From CAYLNG01 sp964497855 (lineage in GTDB: Bacteria; Verrucomicrobiota; Kiritimatiellia; SS1-B-03-39; UBA6053), in the NCBI GenBank assembly GCA_964497855.1, contig CAZCFM010000122.1, positions 1 to 11,098 of the forward strand: a stretch of DNA of 11,098 nt, in the 5' to 3' direction. Positions 1 to 6,903 of the stretch are shown here, piece after piece. Numbering within the stretch: position 1 is the first letter of the stretch; every line of letters begins with the position of its first letter. Both the position numbers and the translations under genes were made by a program. The notes under the pieces are model-generated. The model saw nothing but the letters and a program-made list of their open reading frames with translations. It did not search any database and was not told the DNA's origin.

Positions 1-737
1 TGCTCGGAGCCGGCCATCTTGTTGTTCGTGGGGTCGAATCCCCGCCACCCGGCTCCCGGCAGATAGATCTCCGTCCAGGCGTGGGTGGCCCCGTGCTGCC
101 CCTGATTCATTTGAATGTACCCGGTCACAAAACGTGCCGCGAACCCCAGATGCCGCGCGGTCTCCATCAGGAACACCGCATAGTCCCGGCAGGATCCGGT
201 TCCCAGCCGCAGGGTCTCACAGGGCAGTTGGACGCCGTACTCCTCGCGCCACGAGTATTGGATCGTGTTGAACACCGCGGTGTTGAGGCGCTGGAGCAGC
301 TCCAGGGTGTTGACCACCGTGCCGGGCTGATAGACTCCGCGCAGCCACTGCAGCAGAATTTCACCGTCATGGGGATAACTCGGCAGCCGGAAGGGCAGAA
401 TGTCAATCTGCTCGTCCGCGGGATATTGGAAGGGATACTCCTGTGCCAGACTGGAGACGCCCAGATCCATCAGGCGTTCCTCATGCAGGTCCACGATCAG
501 ATCGCTGTGGATTCTGAGGAGCGCGGACGCTTCGAGGAAGGTGACAAACGCAATCGAATTTCCCTGGATATCCCGCACCCATTCGATGCTGCACGCGGGC
601 ACAACCTCAACCGCCGTCTTCATGATCCGGATGTCATGCCCCTCGCGCGGCCGCATCAGAATGCGGTGCACGCCGAAGCTGACGGGCTCTTTGTATTTGT
701 ATTCCGTGGTGTGGAGGATGCGAAGCTGTTTGCTCAT
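1..737 (-). CDS. Transglutaminase-like cysteine peptidase-fold protein (partial, C-terminus off the left edge)
   Basis: The visible 245 codons encode the N-terminal part of a bacterial transglutaminase-like protein (COG1305 type). Residues 1 to about 85 (start MSKQLRILHTTEYKYKEPVS) resemble the beta-rich bacterial transglutaminase N-terminal domain. The transglutaminase core follows at about 145-245. The catalytic triad is visible: Cys183 in GTGSCRDYAVF, His219 in THAWTEIYLPG and Asp235 in GFDPTNN. The ATG at 737 is chosen because family members begin a few residues before the 'L.I.H.T.Y.Y' strand; the ribosome binding site is weak. No signal peptide is seen, so a cytoplasmic location is likely. 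The family includes peptidases and amide-bond-modifying enzymes, often beside alpha-E/circularly permuted ATP-grasp genes, but those neighbours would lie outside the window. The gene is divergent from the dipeptidase gene. The substrate is unknown. The family call is secure from the triad; the exact activity is not. Confidence 0.93.
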   Translation of the reverse strand, partial: MSKQLRILHTTEYKYKEPVSFGVHRILMRPREGHDIRIMKTAVEVVPACSIEWVRDIQGNSIAFVTFLEASALLRIHSDLIVDLHEERLMDLGVSSLAQEYPFQYPADEQIDILPFRLPSYPHDGEILLQWLRGVYQPGTVVNTLELLQRLNTAVFNTIQYSWREEYGVQLPCETLRLGTGSCRDYAVFLMETARHLGFAARFVTGYIQMNQGQHGATHAWTEIYLPGAGWRGFDPTNNKMAGSE

Positions 738-909
738 GGATTTTTCCGGGAAGGTGAGGGCCAAGGATTGCGGCGGGAAAATGACGGTGGAGAACGTGCC
801 CGAAAGCGGAACGGGAAGCAAGGCGAATGCTGCGCCCTTCAGGGTCCCGCCCTAAAAAACTCGGGAAATCTTCTTGCGGCCAAGGAAAACCAATCATACT
901 TTTCTGTTT
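738..909. promoter_or_regulatory. Divergent intergenic region between the transglutaminase-like and M20 genes
   Basis: These 172 bases separate two genes that diverge, so promoters for both directions should lie here. I see no convincing consensus promoter pair. A weak sigma70-like arrangement for the rightward gene is TTGCGG at 874-879 and CATACT at 895-900, with a 15-bp spacer. It would start transcription almost at the ATG at 910, giving a leaderless or very short leader. No operator-like palindrome stands out. The region's existence as a promoter region is inferred from gene orientation only. Confidence 0.35.
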
Positions 910-2286
910 ATGACACCCAAAGCCGTCCTTGATTATCTTTCCGCCCATGAAGAGCGTTTCATCGAAGAACTCTTCGCCTACACCCGCATACCCAGCATCA
1001 GCGCCCAGTCGGACCATGCCGACGACATGCAGCGCTGCGCCACATGGCTCGTGGAGCGCTGCGTCAACGCCGGCCTGAAGGCCGAAATCCGCAAAACGTC
1101 CGGCTATCCGGTCGTGATCGCCACATCTCCCAAGCAAGACCCGAAAAAACCCACCTTTCTCGTCTATGGCCATTACGATGTCCAGCCGCCCGACCCCCTG
1201 GAGCTGTGGACCTCGCCGCCCTTCGAGCCGCGCCGGGTTGGACGCAACGTGTACGCCCGCGGCATCAGTGACAACAAAGGACAGCACCTCGCCCACATCA
1301 ACGCCGTGGAGGCCTGGCTGAAAACCGGCAACGAGCTTCCCTGCAACGTCAATTTCCTCATCGAAGGCGAAGAGGAAGTCGGCTCCAAAGCCCTCTATGA
1401 TTTCCTTGCGAAAAATGCGAAGGAACTGGCCTGCAAGGCACTGGTTGTCTCCGACACGGAGATTCCCAGCATGAAGCACCCCGCGCTCTGCTATTCCCTG
1501 CGCGGGATGGCGCCCATCGAAATCCGTCTGGAAGGTCCGGACCGCGACCTCCACTCCGGACTCTACGGCGGCGCGGTGGATAACCCGGCGATGGTACTCT
1601 GCCAGATGCTCGGTTCCATGCGCGACAAGAAGGGCCGCTTCACCATACCCGGTTTCTACGACGACGTGCTCAAACTGTCCGCCTACGAACGCAAACAAAT
1701 GGCCAAGGTTCCCTTCAGCGAACCCAAATTCAAAAAGTCCATTGGCGTGAAAGCCCTCTTTGGCGAAGCCGGTTACACGCCCGACGAGCAGCGCGCGGCG
1801 CGCCCCACCTTCGAACTCAACGGGCTGACCAGCGGCTATCAGGGCGAAGGCGGAAAGACCATCATTCCGTCCTGGGCCAGCGCCAAGATCACCATGCGCC
1901 TCGTTCCGAATCAGGATCCGAAAAAAATCCTCGCGCTGGTGAAAAAGCACCTCAAGGCCATCTGCCCCCCCACCGTCAAACTCAGCGTGACAGAAGGCCA
2001 GGGCGGCGGACCCTACATGGTCGATCCCACCAGCCCGCTGGCTCAAGCCTGCATGCGCGCGGCCAAAAACGGCTTCGGGCATGAGTGCGTCCTCGTCCGC
2101 GGCGGCGGAAGCATCCCCATCATCGCCGCGTTCAAGCAGCACCTGAAGGCGGACAGCTTCATGCTCGGCTTCGCGCTGCCTGACGACAACGTTCACTCCC
2201 CGGACGAGAAATTCTCGCTGGACGCCTACATGGCCGGAATGAACATGGCCGCTCATCTGTGGCCCGAACTCGCTTCTGTCAAATAA
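910..2286 (+). CDS. M20 family metallopeptidase (dipeptidase)
   Basis: This 458-residue protein is a di-zinc M20 peptidase of the ArgE/DapE/carnosinase group, expected to cleave dipeptides or small peptides in the cytoplasm. All metal and catalytic positions are visible, by analogy with carnosinase. They are His88 and the following Asp90 in VYGHYDVQPPDPLELW, bridging Asp121 in GISDNKGQHLAH, Glu155 (general base) and Glu156 (ligand) in EGEEEVGS, Asp182 in VVSDTE, and His429 in DDNVHSPDE. His215 in DLHSGLYGGAV lies in the inserted lid/dimerisation domain (about residues 200-315) and normally reaches the active site of the partner subunit. ATG at 910 is chosen because MTPKAVLDYL matches where relatives begin; an in-frame TTG at 874 would add 12 atypical residues. 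There is no signal peptide and no strong Shine-Dalgarno. The gene lies 25 bp before the permease and probably leads an operon. Substrate specificity cannot be read from the sequence. Confidence 0.95.
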   Translation: MTPKAVLDYLSAHEERFIEELFAYTRIPSISAQSDHADDMQRCATWLVERCVNAGLKAEIRKTSGYPVVIATSPKQDPKKPTFLVYGHYDVQPPDPLELWTSPPFEPRRVGRNVYARGISDNKGQHLAHINAVEAWLKTGNELPCNVNFLIEGEEEVGSKALYDFLAKNAKELACKALVVSDTEIPSMKHPALCYSLRGMAPIEIRLEGPDRDLHSGLYGGAVDNPAMVLCQMLGSMRDKKGRFTIPGFYDDVLKLSAYERKQMAKVPFSEPKFKKSIGVKALFGEAGYTPDEQRAARPTFELNGLTSGYQGEGGKTIIPSWASAKITMRLVPNQDPKKILALVKKHLKAICPPTVKLSVTEGQGGGPYMVDPTSPLAQACMRAAKNGFGHECVLVRGGGSIPIIAAFKQHLKADSFMLGFALPDDNVHSPDEKFSLDAYMAGMNMAAHLWPELASVK

Positions 2287-2311
2287 CACATCCGCATCCA
2301 GACACCCTTTC

Positions 2312-4141
2312 GTGAACACACAACTTTTCCTCGTCCTCGCTCTTCTCCTCGCTTCCGTGATCATGTTTGTGATCAACAAACCCCGCATGGATGCCGTGGC
2401 CCTGCTCATGCTCGTGCTGCTGCCTTTCACCGGCGTCATCACCATGGGCGAGGCCCTCGCGGGTTTCAGTGACGCGAACATCGTGCTCATCGCCGCCTTG
2501 TTCGTGGTCGGCGAGGGTCTGGTCCGCACCGGCGTGGCGAAAAAGCTGGGAGACTGGCTTGCCGTCACCTCCGGCAACAGCGAAACCCGCCTGCTCGTCC
2601 TGCTCATGCTGGCAGTGGGAATCCTGGGATCGGTGATGAGTTCCACGGGCGTGATCGCCATTTTCATTCCCGTAGCGCTTCGCATCGCGCACATCCAGGG
2701 CATACCGCCCAGCCGCCTGATGATGCCGATGAGCGTCGCCGCGCTCATCAGCGGCATGATGACCCTGGTGGGGACCGCGCCCAACCTGGTCGTCAACAGC
2801 GAACTGATCCGCCAGGGAGCGGATGGGTTTCATTTCTTCAGCCTGACCCCCTTTGGAGCGCCCATTCTCGGGCTGGGCATTCTGTACATGCTCTTCGCGC
2901 GGCGCTGGCTGAGTTCCGATGTCGTAGGGGGTAGCACCTCCAAACATCGTCCCACGCTGCGGGACTGGGTTCAGGAATACAAGCTGGCGGAGCGCGAGCA
3001 GCGTGTCCGGGTCAGCAACGGCAGCCCCATGGTGGGAAAATCCATTCAGGAGATCAACCCGCGGAACGACATGGGCGCGAGCATCATCGCGATCGACCGC
3101 CGCGTCCGCTCTTCCAACCAGCTCATCCGTCCGACGACCAGCACCGAAATCCAGGCGGGGGACATCCTGTTTGTGGACTTCTTCCGGGGAGAAACCGAAA
3201 CCGGCCCCCTGCTGAAAACCTACGGACTCGAGCCCCTGCCGCTCACCGGCGAATATTTCACCGACCTCTCCCAGGAAGTCGGCATGGCGGAAGTCATGCT
3301 CGGGGCGAACTCGGATTTGATCGGCAAGACCACCCTCGAGTCTCAGGTTCGCACCCGGCACAACGTGACGGTGATCGGCCTGCGCCGTGGCAAGTCCGCG
3401 GTTGAGGGCGATATCCTCCTTGAAAAACTGCAGGTCGGCGACACCCTGCTCGTCGTGGGCGCGTGGAAGCAGATTCGCAACTTGCAGAGCGACGCCTCCA
3501 ACCTGGTGGTCTTGAACCTGCCCGCCGAGATGGACGAGGTTTTGCCGGCAGCCAGCAAGGCCCCCCACGCCGTCGCCTGTCTCCTGCTGATGGTGGGCCT
3601 GATGATCAGCGGCATCGTGCCGAACGTCCAGGCCGCATTGATCGCCGGCCTCCTGATGGGCGCGCTGCGCTGCATCGATTTCGACAGCGCCTACCGCGCC
3701 ATCCATTGGAAGAGCCTCGTGCTGATCGTGGGCATGCTCCCCTTTTCACTCGCGCTGCAACGCACCGGAGGGGTCGATCTGGCCGCCAACGGTTTGATGT
3801 CCGCGATTGGCGGCGCGGGGACCCATGTGGTGCTGGGCAGCATCTTCCTGATCACGGCCATGCTGGGACTTTTCATTTCCAACACCGCCACCGCCGTCCT
3901 CATGGCTCCCGTTGCCCTCGCCATTGCCAGCGACATGAACGCCTCCCCTTACCCTTTCGCCATGATCGTCGCGCTGGCCGCATCGACGGCATTCATGACG
4001 CCGATTTCATCGCCGGTGAACACACTGGTTGTGGGCCCGGGCAACTACAAGTTCGGTGATTTCGTGAAGATCGGCGTGCCCTTCAGTCTGGTCGTGATGG
4101 TGGTCTCCGTCCTTCTCGTCCCGCTGTTGTTGCCGCTGTAA
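2312..4141 (+). CDS. SLC13-type (DASS) permease with two RCK_C domains
   Basis: This 609-residue inner-membrane transporter has the split layout of SLC13/CitMHS-like permeases: a first membrane half (about 1-200), a soluble insert (about 215-405) and a second membrane half (about 415-609). The insert holds two RCK_C (TrkA-C) domains at about 225-300 and 320-402; the first contains MVGKSIQEINPRNDMGASIIAIDR. These domains usually sense ligands or assemble the protein. Family substrate and sodium motifs are present: GTAPNLVVNS at 154-163 in half one, and SNTATAVLMAP at 523-533 followed by TPISSPVNTL (563-572) in half two. The start is GTG at 2312, which keeps the complete first helix (LFLVLALLLASVIMFVI); no better ATG exists upstream. 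The gene follows the dipeptidase by 25 bp and ends 2 bp before the CDF gene, indicating co-transcription. Known members move dicarboxylates, sulfate or similar anions, usually with sodium; the substrate here is unknown. Confidence 0.92.
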   Translation: MNTQLFLVLALLLASVIMFVINKPRMDAVALLMLVLLPFTGVITMGEALAGFSDANIVLIAALFVVGEGLVRTGVAKKLGDWLAVTSGNSETRLLVLLMLAVGILGSVMSSTGVIAIFIPVALRIAHIQGIPPSRLMMPMSVAALISGMMTLVGTAPNLVVNSELIRQGADGFHFFSLTPFGAPILGLGILYMLFARRWLSSDVVGGSTSKHRPTLRDWVQEYKLAEREQRVRVSNGSPMVGKSIQEINPRNDMGASIIAIDRRVRSSNQLIRPTTSTEIQAGDILFVDFFRGETETGPLLKTYGLEPLPLTGEYFTDLSQEVGMAEVMLGANSDLIGKTTLESQVRTRHNVTVIGLRRGKSAVEGDILLEKLQVGDTLLVVGAWKQIRNLQSDASNLVVLNLPAEMDEVLPAASKAPHAVACLLLMVGLMISGIVPNVQAALIAGLLMGALRCIDFDSAYRAIHWKSLVLIVGMLPFSLALQRTGGVDLAANGLMSAIGGAGTHVVLGSIFLITAMLGLFISNTATAVLMAPVALAIASDMNASPYPFAMIVALAASTAFMTPISSPVNTLVVGPGNYKFGDFVKIGVPFSLVVMVVSVLLVPLLLPL

Positions 4142-4143
4142 AC

Positions 4144-5055
4144 ATGACGGCGCACTCCGAATCCGAACAGAAAATCCTCAAGCGGTCGATCTTGATCACG
4201 GTCCTCGTCGCGGGGTCCGGGATTTTCTTTGGGTTGTTGTCGGGGTCGCTGTCGATCATTTTTGACGGGATCTTCTCCGGGATCGATCTCGCGATATTGA
4301 CGCTGGCGCTGGCGGTGGCCCGTTTGGTGCAGCGCGAAGGCGACCGGCGTTTCCAACACGGGTATTGGCATATTGAACCCATGGCGCTGGTGTTCAACGG
4401 CACCGTGCTGATGTTTCTCTGTTTGTATGCATTTATCAACGCGGTCGACAGTCTTCTCGCGGGCGGGCGCGAACTGAAATTGGACTGGGCCATTGGCTAT
4501 GCCGTCGTTGCCGCCATCGTCACCTTCGGCATGTATTTCTACGAACGCCGCGAAAACCGGAGGATCCGCTCGGAGTTTTTGAACCTCGACGCCCAGAGTT
4601 GGCTGATGTCCTCGCTGATCTCGTGCGCGTTGTTGTTGGCCTTCATACTGGCGTGGGGGATCAAGAACACACGCTTCGCCCCCTACGCCCCGTTTTTGGA
4701 CCCCGCCGTGCTGGCGCTATTGTCCCTCTATCTGATCACGGTTCCCATTAAAACGGTCCGGCAAGCTTTCGCCGAGATCCTGCTCATCACGCCGCCCGCA
4801 CTGGATCAACAGGTTCACACGGTGATGGACGGCGTCATTGCCCGCTACGGTTTCCTGAAGTACAGCAGTTATGTGGTGAAGGTTGGCCGGGCGTATTTCA
4901 TTGAAATTCATATCGTGGTGCGGCCCGATTTTGAGATTGACCGCGTCGCCACGCTGGACGCGATCCGGCAGGAAATCAGCAGCGCCATTGGCAACCAGAG
5001 CGGGCCGTATCAATGGTTGACCGTTGCCTTCACCGGCGACGAAAAATGGATTTGA
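4144..5055 (+). CDS. Cation diffusion facilitator (CDF)-family protein with atypical metal site
   Basis: This 303-residue inner-membrane protein has the CDF layout: six predicted helices (about 15-205) followed by a cytoplasmic ferredoxin-like domain (about 210-295, with VGRAYFIEIHIVV). The start of helix 2, SGSLSIIFDGIFSGID, and the DPAVLALLSLYL of helix 6 (Asp186) are typical. Normal CDF exporters bind zinc, iron or manganese through a His/Asp-xxx-Asp pair in helix 2 and His-xxx-Asp in helix 5. Here, by hand alignment, the first helix 2 position is Phe44, leaving only Asp48, and the helix 5 pair is Ser152/Ser156 in LDAQSWLMSS. Three of the four transport-site ligands therefore appear lost. 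I recall similar 'LDAQSWLMS' sequences elsewhere, so this may be a real subfamily and not a decayed gene. The reading frame is intact and begins 2 bp after the permease stop, suggesting translational coupling. The transported ion, if any, is unknown. Confidence 0.88.
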   Translation: MTAHSESEQKILKRSILITVLVAGSGIFFGLLSGSLSIIFDGIFSGIDLAILTLALAVARLVQREGDRRFQHGYWHIEPMALVFNGTVLMFLCLYAFINAVDSLLAGGRELKLDWAIGYAVVAAIVTFGMYFYERRENRRIRSEFLNLDAQSWLMSSLISCALLLAFILAWGIKNTRFAPYAPFLDPAVLALLSLYLITVPIKTVRQAFAEILLITPPALDQQVHTVMDGVIARYGFLKYSSYVVKVGRAYFIEIHIVVRPDFEIDRVATLDAIRQEISSAIGNQSGPYQWLTVAFTGDEKWI

Positions 5056-5133
5056 AATGGAAAGAAGCCTCTCCCGGCATGAATTCATGTTCAATCCAAC
5101 TCGATTCTCGCGCGAGACATCGTAAGCTGCCTT

Positions 5134-6903
5134 ATGCTCCTCAGGTTTTCCCTGCTGTTTATCCTCCTTTCCGCCGCAGTCACGGTGGTCGGCGAAGAGG
5201 AGTTGTTTCGATACGAGGTGGGCATCCAGGGTGCGCCGAACCGAACCCTCCGCCGCGAATTGCTTTCGATTTCTGTTCTGGAGGAACTGAAGAGCCGCCC
5301 CCCCCGCACCGAACAGCAACTGCGCCGCCGCGCACAGCGCGACCCACCCCGCTTTGAGACCCTCCTTCGCTCCCACGGATTTTTCGACCCGCAAATCGAG
5401 ATGCAGTTCCAGCTCGAGCGCCGCCGTCCCCGCGTGCAGTTTGTCATTGATCCCGGGCCGGTCTACACTCTCCGTGAGATCACACTCCTCCTTGCCGATG
5501 GCTCCCCCCTCCCGTACGCCATCCCCCCCGCCGTGATCGGTCTCGAAGCCGGCACCCCGGCCCAGTCCGACCGAATCCGCCAGGCGGACGAAGCCCTCCT
5601 CCAGCAGCTCCGCCGCCGTGGGTATCCTTTCCCGGTGATCCGTTCCCGCGAGGTCCGCGTGTACCACGCCGACAGGGCCGTGGACATCCTTCTCAGCGTG
5701 GACCCCGGCAGAATCCATTTCTTTGCGGAAACAGAGTTCCGCGGAGTAAAGCGCGTGGAGGAATCCTTTCTCCGCAAGAAAATCCCCTGGAGAGAGGGCG
5801 ATGTTTTCGACAGCGATGCGGTCCGCCTTCTCCGCCGCAGGCTCGCGGCCGCAAACCTGTTCAACTCCATACAGGTTCTGATCGGATTGCCCAACGAGGA
5901 GGAGATCAGCGTTCCCATGCGGGTGGAACTGCAGGAACGCCGCCACCGATCCACCACCCTCGGCGCCGGGTACAACAGCGACGAGGGCTGGCGGGGCAGA
6001 GCCGGATGGGAACACCGAAACCTCCTCAAACGGGGCGAACGCCTCTCTCTGGACTTCGTCGTTTCAGAAATCAACAGCTTCGGCGAAATCTCCTTCCGCC
6101 GCCCCGACTTCCGCCGACTCGATCAGAACCTCACCCTCAGCGCCCGCCAGAGCACAGAGGATACCCTGGCCTTTGAGAGCCGCAAATCGGATGTGCTTGC
6201 CCGCATTGACCGCCCCCTCCCTTCGGACTGGAACTTCGGCGCCGGTCTGGGCACCCGCTTTTCCAGGATCGACGACTTTCAGGAAACCGAGGAATACACC
6301 CTCCTCTACGCCCCCTTCCGCCTGGATCGGGACCGCAGCGACGACTTGCTCGACCCCAGAACCGGAACCCGCCTCTCGCTGGGCTCCGCTCCATACTGGG
6401 GCTCTACCGATGAGGGACTCTTTTTCCTCAAATCCCGCGCCGCCCTCACCCACTACTTCCCCCTCTTCCGCAACCCCCTCACGGTGGACAGTGCCACCCG
6501 CGTTTCCTACTCTCTTGTCTCCGGGGCCGCCCGTGACAGCATCCCCGCCGACGAACGCCTCTTCGCGGGCGGCGGAGGCTCCCTTCGTGGCTACAAGTTC
6601 CAAAGCGTCGGCCCTCTCGAAGAGGATATCCCTCAGGGGGGACGCTCCATGATCCTCCTCGGCCAGGAACTCCGCTGGCGCTTGAACGAAACCCTTGGCT
6701 TTACGGTTTTCATCGACGGCGGCGCGGTCACGGAGGAGGCCTTCTTCGACGCCGATGTGGACGAATTCCGCTGGGGCACCGGGGCCGGTCTCCGCTACTT
6801 CACCCCCGTCGGCCCTCTCCGCCTCGACGTCGCTTTTCCCCTCGACCGGCGCGAAATCGATTCACCCTGGCAGTTCTACATCAGTCTGGGACAGGCGTTC
6901 TGA
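5134..6903 (+). CDS. tamA: TamA-type outer-membrane assembly protein (Omp85 family)
   Basis: This 589-residue protein belongs to the Omp85/BamA superfamily and best fits TamA, the outer-membrane half of the translocation and assembly module; E. coli TamA is about the same length. A signal peptide (MLLRFSLLFILLSAAVTVVG, about residues 1-20) is followed by about three periplasmic POTRA domains (roughly 25-105, 107-190 and 193-268). For example, GRIHFFAETEFRGVKRV opens the third, with FLRKKIPWREGDVFD and LFNSIQV after it. A 16-strand barrel should occupy about 270-589. The family's conserved loop-6 motif is present as LFAGGGGSLRGYKF, with LRGY at 484-487. The end, VGPLRLDVAFPL ... LGQAF, carries the penultimate-strand signature and the C-terminal Phe. 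The gene lies 78 bp after the CDF gene, with only a weak ribosome binding site before ATG 5134. It overlaps tamB by one base (TGATG), so the two are almost certainly co-translated. The adjacent tamB supports TamA over BamA. Confidence 0.93.
   Translation: MLLRFSLLFILLSAAVTVVGEEELFRYEVGIQGAPNRTLRRELLSISVLEELKSRPPRTEQQLRRRAQRDPPRFETLLRSHGFFDPQIEMQFQLERRRPRVQFVIDPGPVYTLREITLLLADGSPLPYAIPPAVIGLEAGTPAQSDRIRQADEALLQQLRRRGYPFPVIRSREVRVYHADRAVDILLSVDPGRIHFFAETEFRGVKRVEESFLRKKIPWREGDVFDSDAVRLLRRRLAAANLFNSIQVLIGLPNEEEISVPMRVELQERRHRSTTLGAGYNSDEGWRGRAGWEHRNLLKRGERLSLDFVVSEINSFGEISFRRPDFRRLDQNLTLSARQSTEDTLAFESRKSDVLARIDRPLPSDWNFGAGLGTRFSRIDDFQETEEYTLLYAPFRLDRDRSDDLLDPRTGTRLSLGSAPYWGSTDEGLFFLKSRAALTHYFPLFRNPLTVDSATRVSYSLVSGAARDSIPADERLFAGGGGSLRGYKFQSVGPLEEDIPQGGRSMILLGQELRWRLNETLGFTVFIDGGAVTEEAFFDADVDEFRWGTGAGLRYFTPVGPLRLDVAFPLDRREIDSPWQFYISLGQAF

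Noticed and set aside
874..909. Alternative TTG start for the dipeptidase at 874
   Set aside because: The extra 12 residues (Arg/Lys/Phe-rich) are not expected in this family, and MTPKAVLDYL at 910 is the natural N-terminus.
634..2796. 720-codon open frame on the minus strand opposite the dipeptidase and permease genes
   Set aside because: It is antisense to two genes with complete family motifs. Its translation is low-complexity (His/Gly/Val-rich) and matches no family; long antisense frames are common in GC-rich genes.
2279..3706. 475-codon open frame on the minus strand across the permease gene
   Set aside because: It is a shadow of a membrane protein: the translation is a run of His, Asp and Gln residues with no recognisable fold.
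5134..6903. Assignment of the Omp85 protein as BamA
   Set aside because: It has about three POTRA domains and 589 residues, and is coupled to a TamB gene, all pointing to TamA; BamA normally has five POTRA domains and about 800 residues.
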